Assembly (NCBI GenBank): GCA_030592635.1
Contig: JAUVIS010000003.1
Location: 1-46,353, forward strand
DNA: 46,353 bases
Source: Candidatus Fermentibacteraceae bacterium
Lineage (GTDB): Bacteria > Fermentibacterota > Fermentibacteria > Fermentibacterales > JCC-6
Reading direction: 5' to 3'
The notes beneath the pieces were generated by a model. The model was not told the DNA's origin. It saw only the letters and a program-made list of their open reading frames with translations, and made no database searches. Below, piece by piece: positions 24,777 to 33,987 of this stretch (positions within the stretch are counted from its first letter, which is position 1; each line of letters starts with the position of its first letter). A program made the translations under genes and the position numbers.

Positions 24777-24805
24777 AAGATAAACAATAGAGTGTATCGT
24801 TGCAA
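24777..24805 (-). promoter_or_regulatory. Promoter of the MFS transporter gene
   Basis: On the minus strand TTGCAA (24800-24805), a 17-nt spacer and TATCTT (24777-24782), about 27 nt upstream of the ATG. Confidence 0.6.
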
Positions 24806-24870
24806 AACATGGCGATCAGATAACTATCGGCATATACTACTATAGTTTTCCCGCCAGCCAACCAGCCGAA

Positions 24871-26700
24871 ATGAATGGACGGACAATGATAAAAGAGCCT
24901 GTAAAAAGAGCCGATGTTCTCCGGGAAGATACATGGGATCTTACCGCAATGTACAAAACTGCGGAAGACTGGAATAAAGACCTGGAAGAAGCCTCAGAGA
25001 TACCGGAAAAGCTTGCGGCATACAGGGACGAAGCCATGAAGTCCCCGGAATCTCTTCTTGAAGTCATTGAGGCTATCCTTCACGCAAGTCGCAGGGCGGA
25101 GAAAATTTCAACTTACGCGCACATGATTCAGGATCAGGATCTCTCTGACCCCGGAGGCAGTGAGATGAACCAGAAGGCAATGGATCTTCTTACCAGGCTG
25201 GCGACATCTTTGAGCTGGTTCAATCCCGAGGTACTTTCCGTACCGGAGGAAATCATGGTCAAATGGATCAATGAAACTCCTCTTTCAACATACAGAGTAT
25301 GGCTGAAAAACATTCTCCGGAACAGGCCCTTCATTCTGTCCGCCGCTGAGGAAAAGATCATGGTTCTTGCCTCGGATGCCACAAGAGGGTTCAGCGGAAC
25401 CTTCGGCAAACTGAATAATGTTGAAATACCTGCCAGACTGCCTGAAATCGCGGGAGAGAGCGGGAAAAAGATAAAAATCTCACACGGAAACTTCGTCCCC
25501 CTTCTTCAGAGTCCCAACCGGGAAGTGAGAAAAAGCGCATTCACCGGTTTCTACAAAGAAATCCAGGGAAACACGGAAACCATGGCCTCACTGCTGGATG
25601 GCCAGGTAAGGACAAACATCTTTCAGGCGAAAGCCCGGAACCATCCATCCGCTCTTGAAGCATCTCTTTTTCATGACAGAGTAAACACGACTGTCTACGA
25701 ATCTCTTATCAGCTCGGTTCATGAGAGTCTTCCTGTGCTGCACAGGTACTACCGGATGAAAAAAAGAGTAATGGGACTGGAGAAGATGCACATCTACGAT
25801 GTTTACACCCCCACTGTACACGGTATCGATGTAAAGTACACTGTAAGCCAGGCTGAGGAACTGACTCTGGGAGCCGTTAAACCCCTCGGAAAGCTGTATG
25901 AAAATACCCTTCGTCAGGGCTTCAGGGATCGCTGGACAGATAAATATGAGAACATTGGAAAGCGGAGCGGCGCATACTCGGGCGGATGCTACGACAGTCC
26001 TCCGTACATGCTTTTGAACTTCGCGGGTACTCTGAATTCTGTATTCACCCTCGCGCATGAGGCCGGACATTCCATGCACAGCTGGTTCTCAAGAAAAAAT
26101 CAGCCTTACCACACATCCGACTACAGAATACTTGTGGCGGAAGTGGCCAGTATCACCAATGAAATGCTTCTGGCAAATCATCTCAGAGGCAGAACAGAGG
26201 ATCGTGATATTGTTGCATACCTGATAGACAGCCAGATAAATGACTTTAGAACAACACTGTTCAGACAGACCATGTTCGCCGAGTTTGAGTTGCTGATCCA
26301 CCGGCAGGTTGAGCAGGGCGGATCTCTTTCCGCAGACTGGCTGAACAAATCATACCTGAATCTCGTAGAACTCTACCATGGAGATGCCTTTGAGTTTGAT
26401 GCTGAAGACTCTCTGATTGAGACTGAATGGGCCAGAATACCACACTTCTACTACAACTTCTATGTGTACAAGTATGCCACAGGTCTGGCATCGGCAGCCT
26501 CGATCAGCAGTAGAATTCTGAATGGTGATGAAGGGATTGTTGAAGGTTATCTCAACTTCCTCTCCTCCGGCGGATCAAAGCCGCCCCTTGAGCTTCTTAA
26601 GAACACAGGAGTTGATCTTGAAACCCCTGTACCTGTTGGGGATGCCATGAAAAGACTGAGTGGTCTCGTGTCAGATCTGGAGAATCTGCTTGAAGAATAA
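24871..26700 (+). CDS. pepF: Oligoendopeptidase F (M3B zinc peptidase)
   Basis: In this 609-residue cytoplasmic peptidase the zinc motif is TLAHEAGHSMHSWF (about residues 393-406), with the third ligand region EVASITNEMLL following. The N-terminal start (TWDLTAMYKTAEDWNKDLEEA) and GAYSGGCYDSPPYMLLNF are family-typical. Known PepF enzymes cleave peptides of 7-17 residues, which fits a peptide-degrading life-style together with the secreted C25 peptidase. The final codons overlap the start of the HD-GYP gene. Confidence 0.96.
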   Translation: MNGRTMIKEPVKRADVLREDTWDLTAMYKTAEDWNKDLEEASEIPEKLAAYRDEAMKSPESLLEVIEAILHASRRAEKISTYAHMIQDQDLSDPGGSEMNQKAMDLLTRLATSLSWFNPEVLSVPEEIMVKWINETPLSTYRVWLKNILRNRPFILSAAEEKIMVLASDATRGFSGTFGKLNNVEIPARLPEIAGESGKKIKISHGNFVPLLQSPNREVRKSAFTGFYKEIQGNTETMASLLDGQVRTNIFQAKARNHPSALEASLFHDRVNTTVYESLISSVHESLPVLHRYYRMKKRVMGLEKMHIYDVYTPTVHGIDVKYTVSQAEELTLGAVKPLGKLYENTLRQGFRDRWTDKYENIGKRSGAYSGGCYDSPPYMLLNFAGTLNSVFTLAHEAGHSMHSWFSRKNQPYHTSDYRILVAEVASITNEMLLANHLRGRTEDRDIVAYLIDSQINDFRTTLFRQTMFAEFELLIHRQVEQGGSLSADWLNKSYLNLVELYHGDAFEFDAEDSLIETEWARIPHFYYNFYVYKYATGLASAASISSRILNGDEGIVEGYLNFLSSGGSKPPLELLKNTGVDLETPVPVGDAMKRLSGLVSDLENLLEE

Positions 26701-28459
26701 AGAAGATCATCTGAGCCGGTATCTGGAGCTTGCCTTCAATCAGGCAAAGGAACTTGTCTATGTCAAAGACAGCAAACTGCGGTTCCTCACCTGCAACTGG
26801 TCTTTTGCTGATTTCTTCGGCATGGATACTCCGGAAAAAATCCACGGGTTGTGCTCAGGAGATATCATGCCCCCCCTGGCGGCCGAGGAAGACACCAGAA
26901 CTGACAAACTGGCGATGGAAAACAGTTTTTCACTGCGGACAGTGCTTTCTTTTGAAGAGGGTGATGGTAAAACCAGAGTTTTCAGCTGCCTGAAGGTACC
27001 CCTTATCGAGCTGGATCTGCCCATTGGCACTTTCTGCATTATGCGGGACATCTCCAGCGAAGAAGATCAGATGGAAGAGTACCGCAGTCGTGAAGCGGTC
27101 AACTCCGCGATAATACGCAATGCCCCTGTTGGCATTTCCGTCCGTGATTCCGTTGGCAATCTCCTCTCCTACAACAAAGCCTGGCAGAGAATATGGAACA
27201 ACAGTGCTGAAGATGTCAAAGCTGACATGAATCATACTCGAACTGAACTCCAGCTGGATAGCTCCGACTCTTACCTGGCCAATTATCATGACAAGCTCAT
27301 TGATGTGTACACTTCCGGAGAGGAATTTTTCGTTCCGGAAGTAAAAACGAGCAAGAAAAGAGACGGTCTGGATGTCTGGGTTTCACAGCACTTTTATGCG
27401 ATACTGAACCCGGATGACTCCGTGCAGCGGGTGGTGGTACTCACCGTTGATATCTCCGACCAGGTGTACAGCAGAAAAGCCCTGAAAACTACACAGCAGA
27501 ACTACAGGAAACTCTCTGAGACCATCCCGGTGGGGGTATTCAGGAGCGAGATCAGAGAAAACGGTCTGATCCTTTCTATGAATCCCGCCCTGAGAAGAAT
27601 GTTTGGATTTTCTGAACACAGAAGCCAGAATGTAAGAATCAGCGACCTCCCGGCAGACCCTTCGGAAGCGGGTAACATTATCAGTCTCCTGCAGCGTAAG
27701 GGAAGAATTGATGACCGCGAGATTCTCCTGAAAAAAACTGACGGTTCCACCTTCTGGGCATCATTTACAATGAGCACACTTACGGAAGCTTCTGTTTCCA
27801 TTGCCGAGAGCGTTGTTACTGATATAACAAGTAGAATGAACGCGTTCCAGCAGCTTCAGAAAACCATAGACGGTGTTGTTCTTGCAATGAGTCGACTGGT
27901 GGATATGAAAGACCCGTATACTTCCGGACACCAGAAAAGAGTGGCGGATCTTGCCTGCGCAATCGGAGAAGAACTTGGAATGAAGCGCCACATGATTGAT
28001 GGTCTTAGAATCGCGGGGATACTTCATGATATTGGCAAGATGGCAGTGCCTACTGAAATTCTCACAAAGCCGGGCTCTATCACAAGAAGTGAGATGCTCC
28101 TGCTCAGAGAACACGCGGAAGACGGATATGATATTCTCAAATCCATTGACTTTCCATGGCCTGTGGCAGACATAGTTCTTCAGCATCACGAAAGAATTGA
28201 CGGCAGCGGCTACCCGCTGGGTATCAAGGGAGCTGACACTCGACTTGAATCGAAGATACTTGCCGTGGCCGATGTTGTTGAAGCCATGGCCACAATGAGA
28301 CCATACAGGGCAAGTCTGGGGCTTCATGAGGCTCTTCAGACTATTACCGCAGGCTCGGGAATCTACTTTGACAGACAGGTTGTTGAAGCCTGTATGCGGC
28401 TCTTCATGGAAAAAAACTACCAGCTCTCCGAAGAAGATTCTCTGGTTTCAATCAGGTAG
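26690..28459 (+). CDS. Multi-PAS HD-GYP domain phosphodiesterase
   Basis: In this 589-residue protein three PAS-like domains come first (about 15-130, 140-265 and 275-390: LVYVKDSKLRFLTCNWSFADFFG, APVGISVRDSVGNLLSYNKAWQRIW, TIPVGVFRSEI...MNPALRRMFGF). The HD-GYP domain (about 395-575) has HDIGK (445-449) and HHERIDGSGYPLG, the full catalytic signature, so it should hydrolyse cyclic di-GMP or cyclic GMP-AMP. No membrane segments were seen. I chose the TTG at 26690 because GGAG lies 7 nt upstream; it overlaps the pepF stop by 11 nt. Confidence 0.93.
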   Translation: MKNKEDHLSRYLELAFNQAKELVYVKDSKLRFLTCNWSFADFFGMDTPEKIHGLCSGDIMPPLAAEEDTRTDKLAMENSFSLRTVLSFEEGDGKTRVFSCLKVPLIELDLPIGTFCIMRDISSEEDQMEEYRSREAVNSAIIRNAPVGISVRDSVGNLLSYNKAWQRIWNNSAEDVKADMNHTRTELQLDSSDSYLANYHDKLIDVYTSGEEFFVPEVKTSKKRDGLDVWVSQHFYAILNPDDSVQRVVVLTVDISDQVYSRKALKTTQQNYRKLSETIPVGVFRSEIRENGLILSMNPALRRMFGFSEHRSQNVRISDLPADPSEAGNIISLLQRKGRIDDREILLKKTDGSTFWASFTMSTLTEASVSIAESVVTDITSRMNAFQQLQKTIDGVVLAMSRLVDMKDPYTSGHQKRVADLACAIGEELGMKRHMIDGLRIAGILHDIGKMAVPTEILTKPGSITRSEMLLLREHAEDGYDILKSIDFPWPVADIVLQHHERIDGSGYPLGIKGADTRLESKILAVADVVEAMATMRPYRASLGLHEALQTITAGSGIYFDRQVVEACMRLFMEKNYQLSEEDSLVSIR

Positions 28460-29114
28460 CGGATGTAAGTCGGCTTATAGTTTCTTCCACCGTGAGTATA
28501 TCTACCTGAGTATCCAGACAATCTCCTGCCGGTCTGGTGTTTTCCACACCCGCAACAGGAACCGGACGGGCATCCAGCATTCCCTGACCAAGATCTCTGG
28601 GGCAGGCCACCGCGACAACAGCAAGAGGTCTCAGCTCCCTGATGTGGCGTCTTGCCAGTGTTCCACCGGTTGCTATGGCGATCTTCACACCTGTACGGTC
28701 GGCCAGATCAAGCAGCGATCCCACAGGACACCCGCCGCACCTGATACAGTTGTATGGATTGAACGTTATTCTGCGATCGCAGTCGTGCCTCTGAAGACAA
28801 TGTGGAAGAAGAAGAAGAATTCTACCGGCAGGAACTGAGCCGCCAAGCTTTCGAAGTGTTTTATCCGATCCCAGAGAAATAACCATTTCCTCTGCCGCGA
28901 ACCCCTCCCCGCCGAGAATGCCGGCCATGGGTTTGAGAACATGAAAGGAAATAGCGAGAAACATGCCGGTTCTGAATAAGCCAAGAATGTTAACAAGAAC
29001 AACTGTTGCCGCAGCCCAGTACCACTGATGGGTTGTGAGGAAAACAATAACCGCCGGAAAAAAGGAAAAGACCGTTAACCCCAGATGATAATGAAAAATG
29101 TTGTTACTTCTCAC
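28452..29114 (-). CDS. DUF116 domain membrane protein
   Basis: In this 220-residue protein two N-terminal hydrophobic segments (about 10-60) precede the DUF116 core: ILLLLPHCLQRHDCDRRITFNPYNCIRCGGCPVGSLLDLADRTGVKI, then VAVACPRDLGQGM. The cysteine set (C-Q-R-H-D-C, C-x-x-C-x-x-C) suggests a metal or iron-sulfur site. The function is not established. It starts with GTG inside the end of fmt (11-nt overlap), with GGGGGGAT upstream, and is the last gene of the long operon. In some other genomes DUF116 also lies next to fmt and def, as I recall. Confidence 0.85.
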   Translation of the reverse strand: MRSNNIFHYHLGLTVFSFFPAVIVFLTTHQWYWAAATVVLVNILGLFRTGMFLAISFHVLKPMAGILGGEGFAAEEMVISLGSDKTLRKLGGSVPAGRILLLLPHCLQRHDCDRRITFNPYNCIRCGGCPVGSLLDLADRTGVKIAIATGGTLARRHIRELRPLAVVAVACPRDLGQGMLDARPVPVAGVENTRPAGDCLDTQVDILTVEETISRLTSAT

Positions 29115-30021
29115 CCAGATGATCCCCCCTCTCTATCCTGTAGCCTCTCACATATTCATCAGCACTCATTCTGCGTTTCCCCTGTGGTTGCACTTCCTTA
29201 ATGGTAATGGAACCAGTGCCGCATCCGATAACAAGAGGCCTGGTCTCAAGCACCTTTCCCGGTGCGCCATGGAGCGTGGAGGGTTCCGCGGAATATATTT
29301 TTAGAATCTTTGGCCCGTTCATTGTTCTCGCTCCGGGAACAGGATTGAAGGCGAGGATCGTTCTTCCAACTTCTTCAGCGGGGCTCTGCCAGTTGATTAC
29401 CGATTCCTCCGGTGTAACCTTTTCCGCATAGCTTTCTGCTCCCGTCTGCGGTACAGGCTTCAATGTGCCGGCGGAGTATCCGGCAAGAACCTCGGGAAGA
29501 GCCAGAGCCGCAGCTTCCGCCAGGGATTTCTCCAGCTCACCGGCAGTTTCAGTGCCACCGATTTCCCGGTAGACTGTATAAAGAATATCGCCGGTGTCCC
29601 AGCCCTCATCCGTAAGCATGAAGCAGACACCGGTTGCTTTATCTCCTTCGAGAATGGTTCTGATAACAGGGGCAGCGCCTCTGTGTCCGGGTAGCAGTGA
29701 GGGATGAATGTTTACCACTCCAAGTGGCGCTATACCCAGAAGCCACCCGGGAAGCCAGCCTCCGTAGGATGCGCTGACCATCACATCAGGTGAAATCTCT
29801 CTGAGTACATCCCTTATATCCTTCAGCTTCTCGGGTTGCAGAAGGTTTATTCCCAGTTCATCCGCAAGAGCGGCCACTGGAGGTTTTGAGAATTTTCTTC
29901 CCCGCCCGGATCGTCTGTCCGGACGGGAAATAACAAGCGCGACCTCAATATTTTCAGAACTTTGAAGAGATCTTAAAGCCGGCAGCGCGAACACCGATGT
30001 ACCGAGAAAGATCAGTTTCAA
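29104..30021 (-). CDS. fmt: Methionyl-tRNA formyltransferase
   Basis: This enzyme adds the formyl group to initiator Met-tRNA from 10-formyl-tetrahydrofolate. In its 305 residues the N-terminal Rossmann start is MKLIFLGTSVFALPALRSL; the catalytic segment is VVNIHPSLLPGHRGAAPVIRTILEGD (Asn and His), with the Asp in DEGWDTGDIL. The C-terminal OB-like domain runs from about 200. It overlaps def by ATGA, the usual def-fmt pairing. Confidence 0.97.
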   Translation of the reverse strand: MKLIFLGTSVFALPALRSLQSSENIEVALVISRPDRRSGRGRKFSKPPVAALADELGINLLQPEKLKDIRDVLREISPDVMVSASYGGWLPGWLLGIAPLGVVNIHPSLLPGHRGAAPVIRTILEGDKATGVCFMLTDEGWDTGDILYTVYREIGGTETAGELEKSLAEAAALALPEVLAGYSAGTLKPVPQTGAESYAEKVTPEESVINWQSPAEEVGRTILAFNPVPGARTMNGPKILKIYSAEPSTLHGAPGKVLETRPLVIGCGTGSITIKEVQPQGKRRMSADEYVRGYRIERGDHLGEK

Positions 30022-30545
30022 TACACCCGCCCGCCCTCTCTCAGTTTTCTGAGTCTTCCCTTGAGAAGCTTTCGTTTGATCGGGCTCAGCTTATCCACAA
30101 ACAGAATCCCGTCAAGGTGATCAACCTCGTGAAGTATCAGCCTGGCTGCAAGTCCGCCGACATCAAGAGAAAAAATGTTTCCGCGTATATCCGCAGCCTT
30201 GATATTCACTCTGGATGACCGTGAAAGCATCTCATAAATACCGGGCACACTTAAACATCCCTCTTCTCTCTTTTCCATATCTCCGTAGGGATGTATTTCC
30301 GGATTGATGAACACCACATGTCCGTTCAGCTCATCAAGGTAATCCGGAATGGCTATAAACAGCCTGACGGATTCTCCCACCTGCGGAGCGGCAAGACCCA
30401 GCCCTTCAGCGGCTTCCAGAGTCTTTTCCATAGTTCCGACCAGGCTGACTATGTACGGCATATCATCAGGAAAGACCAGCGGTCTGCTTTTCCGCCTCAG
30501 TACAGGATCACCTATTATCCGAACTTTATTCAGCAGGTTTTGCAT
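30018..30545 (-). CDS. def: Peptide deformylase
   Basis: It removes the formyl group from new N-termini. In its 175 residues all three motifs are present: GLGLAAPQVG (48-57), EEGCLSVPG (94-102, Cys97 metal ligand) and HEVDHLDG (139-146, two His ligands and Glu140). It starts within the end of yajC (16-nt overlap) and overlaps fmt by 4 nt. Confidence 0.97.
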   Translation of the reverse strand: MQNLLNKVRIIGDPVLRRKSRPLVFPDDMPYIVSLVGTMEKTLEAAEGLGLAAPQVGESVRLFIAIPDYLDELNGHVVFINPEIHPYGDMEKREEGCLSVPGIYEMLSRSSRVNIKAADIRGNIFSLDVGGLAARLILHEVDHLDGILFVDKLSPIKRKLLKGRLRKLREGGRVY

Positions 30546-30925
30546 TTGGAAGACACTTCTTCCCCGAGAATGGTCAAAGCAGTACGGTCAACATCGATTT
30601 TTACGGAATCAGCAATCCTGATTGTAACAACATCTCCCTTGAGATTGGTAATTACACCGTGGATTCCGCCGTTTGTTACAACATTGTTTCCCTTCTGCAT
30701 GGATTCACGCATTTCAGCCATCCTCTTTGACTGCTTCTGCTGTGGTCTGATGATCAGGAAGTAGAAGATACCCACCATGGCAACTATGGGAAGAAGACCC
30801 ATGATTCCACCTCCGCCAAGACAGCTCGCGGGCGAGGCGGCCTCTTCCGCGCCTCCGGCTGTTTCCTGGGCCATGGCTGACACCGCGAGAAAAACCGGGA
30901 TTGTAACAATATTTCTGATTTTCAT
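30530..30925 (-). CDS. yajC: Preprotein translocase subunit YajC
   Basis: In this 131-residue protein a single membrane helix (IMGLLPIVAMVGIFYFLIIRPQQKQSKRM, about 41-69) carries the IRPQQK hallmark, followed by the cytoplasmic domain (GNNVVTNGGIHGVITNLKGDVVTIRIADSVKIDVDRTALTIL). YajC associates with SecDF-SecYEG. Unusually, a signal-peptide-like segment (residues 1-20, MKIRNIVTIPVFLAVSAMAQ) and a Gly/Ala-rich stretch precede the helix. SecD and SecF are not in this window. Confidence 0.93.
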   Translation of the reverse strand: MKIRNIVTIPVFLAVSAMAQETAGGAEEAASPASCLGGGGIMGLLPIVAMVGIFYFLIIRPQQKQSKRMAEMRESMQKGNNVVTNGGIHGVITNLKGDVVTIRIADSVKIDVDRTALTILGEEVSSKCKTC

Positions 30926-30927
30926 TT

Positions 30928-31788
30928 TTACCTTTCCTTTTCATATGAACCGGCAAGGGCACCAACAGTTCCGGTAACCGCGCCGAGTAAGATTACAAGA
31001 GTCATCCAGGACAGGGGCATAAACCTGTGAGTCACAGCACCGGAAAGTACTTCTGACAAAACAGCCGTCAGGGCAAGTCCGCAGGCGGAACCGGTCATCC
31101 CCATAAATACTCCCTCAACAACAAAGGGAACTCTGATGAACCACCATGGCGCGCCAACTGTTCTCATAATATTGACAGTGAGCGATCTGCGCACAACCGA
31201 CAATCTCACAGTATAGAAAACTACAAGAGAGATGCTTGATACAAGAACAATACCCAGAAGAATAACAAGTCGCCGGATTGTTATTACAGTTTTAATAAGG
31301 CCCGGAAGGTAATTCTCGCCGTATACCGCATCCTTCACTCCTTCAATGGCACCAATAGTCCGGGAAAGTTCCGACATTCTTTCCTGGCTCATGGCTTCCG
31401 TCTCAAAAGCGATCTGAAGAGACGCGGGAAGCCTGAAATCGCTGCCCATCACATCCAGAAGATCCGTCCTGCCGGGAAGTTCTGCTCTGAAGAGTGCCTC
31501 AGCCTCCTGCGGAGAAACATAGTAAACTGATTTGATGCCCGGCAGACTGCTTATAAGATCACCGACAACTCTGCCCTCTCCCGGTGAAATATCTCTCTGG
31601 AGAAATACTTCCATTCCCACAAGGTTTTCTTCTCTGTCCATTATGCTTTGAAGATTCCATGAAATGATCAGAAATGTGTTAAACACTACGAATGCCAGCG
31701 CCACCATAAGCAGTGTGATCAGGCGGGCGCCTGGTCTGAAATGCAGATTAAGGGTGATTTCCCGGACAGCAGATCGGATAAAGCTCAT
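30928..31788 (-). CDS. ftsX: Cell-division ABC permease FtsX
   Basis: This 286-residue protein has the FtsX layout: short cytoplasmic N-terminus, TM1 (LITLLMVALAFVVFNTFLIIS), an extracellular loop of about 120 residues (SLPGIKSVYYVSPQEAEALFR...), then three C-terminal membrane helices. It works with FtsE to control envelope amidases at division. I start at ATG 31788, which overlaps the ftsE stop as ATGA; an upstream ATG at 31812 would give eight more residues. Confidence 0.93.
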   Translation of the reverse strand: MSFIRSAVREITLNLHFRPGARLITLLMVALAFVVFNTFLIISWNLQSIMDREENLVGMEVFLQRDISPGEGRVVGDLISSLPGIKSVYYVSPQEAEALFRAELPGRTDLLDVMGSDFRLPASLQIAFETEAMSQERMSELSRTIGAIEGVKDAVYGENYLPGLIKTVITIRRLVILLGIVLVSSISLVVFYTVRLSVVRRSLTVNIMRTVGAPWWFIRVPFVVEGVFMGMTGSACGLALTAVLSEVLSGAVTHRFMPLSWMTLVILLGAVTGTVGALAGSYEKER

Positions 31789-32471
31789 GAGTCCTGATCC
31801 AGTTCTGTCCATCTGTCCGCTCCGCGGAGGACACCTCTATCGAGGAAAAGGAAGCGGCCTTTGCCTGCGGGAACCTGCCGGGGATCGTGTGTAGCCATAA
31901 CCACAGTGGTTCCACCCCGGTTGATTTCAAGAAGAAGCTCAACAACCTCCCTGGAAACTTCAGGGTCAAGGTTACCGGTGGGCTCATCGGCAAGGAGTAA
32001 CACCGGATGCGCGACCATAGCCCTGGCAATAGCCACCCTCTGCTGCTCGCCGCCGCTGAGTTCATGGGGAAATGAGTTTCTTCTGTGACTTAAGCCCATC
32101 CTTGCCAGAAGGGAAATCACTCTCTTCTGTACTGTTCTGTTCCGGGTTCCGGATACCTGCAAGGGCAAAGCCACATTATCGAACACAGTTCTGGTGTGCA
32201 GAAGCCTGAAATCCTGAAACACTATGCCGATCTTTCTTCTGAGCTGAGGAAGTTCTCTCCTCCGTATCCTGTCGGATCGGAATCCACCAACCTCAACAAA
32301 ACCCGAATCAGGCTTGTCTCCCATCCATATGAGTCTCAGCAGAGTTGTCTTCCCGGCGCCGCTGGCACCGGAGATAACAAGGAACTCGCCCCGCGTGATT
32401 TCCATATCAATTTTATCCAGAGCCGGCCATCTGCCGTAGCTTAACCGAACACCACTCATGGTTACCAGCAA
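31785..32471 (-). CDS. ftsE: Cell-division ABC ATPase FtsE
   Basis: In this 228-residue ATPase Walker A is GASGAGKTT (35-43), the signature is LSGGEQQRVAIARAM, Walker B is VLLLADEPTGNLDP, and the H-loop is MATHD. The start overlaps the end of the S4 protein gene by 10 nt. The tail is slightly longer than usual. Confidence 0.95.
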   Translation of the reverse strand: MLVTMSGVRLSYGRWPALDKIDMEITRGEFLVISGASGAGKTTLLRLIWMGDKPDSGFVEVGGFRSDRIRRRELPQLRRKIGIVFQDFRLLHTRTVFDNVALPLQVSGTRNRTVQKRVISLLARMGLSHRRNSFPHELSGGEQQRVAIARAMVAHPVLLLADEPTGNLDPEVSREVVELLLEINRGGTTVVMATHDPRQVPAGKGRFLFLDRGVLRGADRWTELDQDS

Positions 32472-32731
32472 GGCGCCTCCTCATTAATCACTGAGTAAAG
32501 AGAGCTTCTGTCCTTTCTGGACACATTCTTCCCCGCAGGAACAACAAGCACCTTTATAGTAGTTCTGCTTCCGTCGGGTTTAATAAGGCTGATTACAGAA
32601 CCGGTTTCCACTGCGGATGACGCTTTCGCCCGGGAGCCATTCAATTCAACCGCACCCGCCCCAATTGCCTTCGAGGCGATAGACCGCGTTTTCAGCAGCC
32701 CGGTCACCTTAAGAAACAGATCAATTCTCAT
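32462..32731 (-). CDS. S4-domain RNA-binding protein (RqcP/YabO-like)
   Basis: This 89-residue protein starts MRIDLFLKVTGLLKTRSIASKAIGAGAVELNG, the S4 RNA-binding fold, followed by TGSVISLIKPDGSRTTIKVL. Known relatives RqcP and Hsp15 act on stalled 50S subunits or in ribosome quality control. It sits between the PpiC/SurA cluster and ftsE, overlapping or abutting both. Confidence 0.9.
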   Translation of the reverse strand: MRIDLFLKVTGLLKTRSIASKAIGAGAVELNGSRAKASSAVETGSVISLIKPDGSRTTIKVLVVPAGKNVSRKDRSSLYSVINEEAPCW

Positions 32732-33987
32732 TATAAATTAATCACGACTGGGATGTCGGCTCTGAGAGATTCCACCATTTCCGAGTAGTATGTCTTCCAG
32801 TAAACAGATTGCAGCATGGAAGTGAGTTCGTCACTGGTAAAGACCGTCCAGTCAATATTCTGATCCTCGCCGGTTTTGAAAACAGCAACAGCCATATCCT
32901 GTTCAATGGCTACAGGTCGGGAAACTTCACCGGGGCTCAGATTAATAACAGCCTCCCTCATCTCACCTTCCCAGGCGCCGGCGTTCACTGTGCCCAGAAA
33001 GCCATCCGTATTATGCGGATCGGGATCAAAGCTGAATTCAGCCACTGCGTCGGCAAAGGCCATTCCGGCTTCCAAATCCTCAACCAGTTCCTCTGCCTGC
33101 TGAAAGGTTCTCTCCAGATCTGCCGGTGTAAGCTGAGCAATGATAATAATGTGACTTGCGCGGACACGCTCATCATCGCGGTCCGTCAGTTTGATCAGAT
33201 GAACACCGAAAGGAGTCAGGAAGGGACCGGCAATCTCGCCGGGTTCAAGGGCGTATGCCACACCTTCAAAAGTAGCGGTCATATCTCCCCGCTCGAACCA
33301 GCCCAGATCTCCCCCGACTGAGGCGGAGCCATCCTGCGAATAGGCTGCTGCCGCGGCGGAAAAGGTAATCTCGCCCGTCTCAATGAGAGTTCTTACTTCA
33401 GACAGCAGAACTTCAGCTTCCTCTGTGTCTGAAGGCAGAACAGGAAGGTATATCCAGCTGAGGTTTGTCGGAGCAAGCGCCTCCTGAACAATCTCCGGAT
33501 TGTCAGTAAAAAATGCCGCCGCGTCAGATGGCATGGTGGTCATAGCCCTTCCTGCCTTCAGGCGGACATAATTCTCGCTGGCGATCTTGTCTCCCATTAT
33601 GGAGTAGTAACTGTTTCTCAAGGTGGCTACGGTCATTCCTGTGGAAGCAAGAAATTCCATGAACTCCTGCTCGGAGTAGAATCCACTTCTTATTTCGGCC
33701 ATGACATTGTCCACAGAACTCTCAATTTCCACTCTTTCCGGATAGATACCTTCGCGTCTGGCGGCCTCCACTAGAAGTTTCTCTTCAATGAGCTGCTCCA
33801 CAGCAAGCTGATAGGAAGGACTGGACTGATCAATCCCGTAAGCTGTTTCCTCATCAATACCCGACTCAATCAACAATGATACCGCATCAGAGTGCAGTAC
33901 AGGTTCTGACCCCACAACAGCGATTACTCTCTCCAGTGTCATGGGTACCGAAAGCATCGCAGCAACGCACAATAGGATATTTATCAA
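32731..33987 (-). CDS. SurA-like periplasmic peptidyl-prolyl isomerase with two parvulin domains
   Basis: This 418-residue protein has a short signal peptide (MINILLCVAAMLSV), then a SurA N-terminal chaperone region (LERVIAVVGSEPVLHSDAVSLLIES..., VEQLIEEKLLVEAARREGI). Two parvulin (PpiC) domains follow at about 175-270 (WIYLPVLPSD..., SVGGDLGWFERGDMTATFEGVAYALEPGEIAGPFLTPFGVHLIKL) and 275-390 (ASHIIIIAQLTPAD...). SurA guides outer-membrane proteins. It is the fourth in a row of PpiC/SurA-related genes downstream of mfd and overlaps the one before it by ATGA. Confidence 0.92.
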   Translation of the reverse strand: MINILLCVAAMLSVPMTLERVIAVVGSEPVLHSDAVSLLIESGIDEETAYGIDQSSPSYQLAVEQLIEEKLLVEAARREGIYPERVEIESSVDNVMAEIRSGFYSEQEFMEFLASTGMTVATLRNSYYSIMGDKIASENYVRLKAGRAMTTMPSDAAAFFTDNPEIVQEALAPTNLSWIYLPVLPSDTEEAEVLLSEVRTLIETGEITFSAAAAAYSQDGSASVGGDLGWFERGDMTATFEGVAYALEPGEIAGPFLTPFGVHLIKLTDRDDERVRASHIIIIAQLTPADLERTFQQAEELVEDLEAGMAFADAVAEFSFDPDPHNTDGFLGTVNAGAWEGEMREAVINLSPGEVSRPVAIEQDMAVAVFKTGEDQNIDWTVFTSDELTSMLQSVYWKTYYSEMVESLRADIPVVINL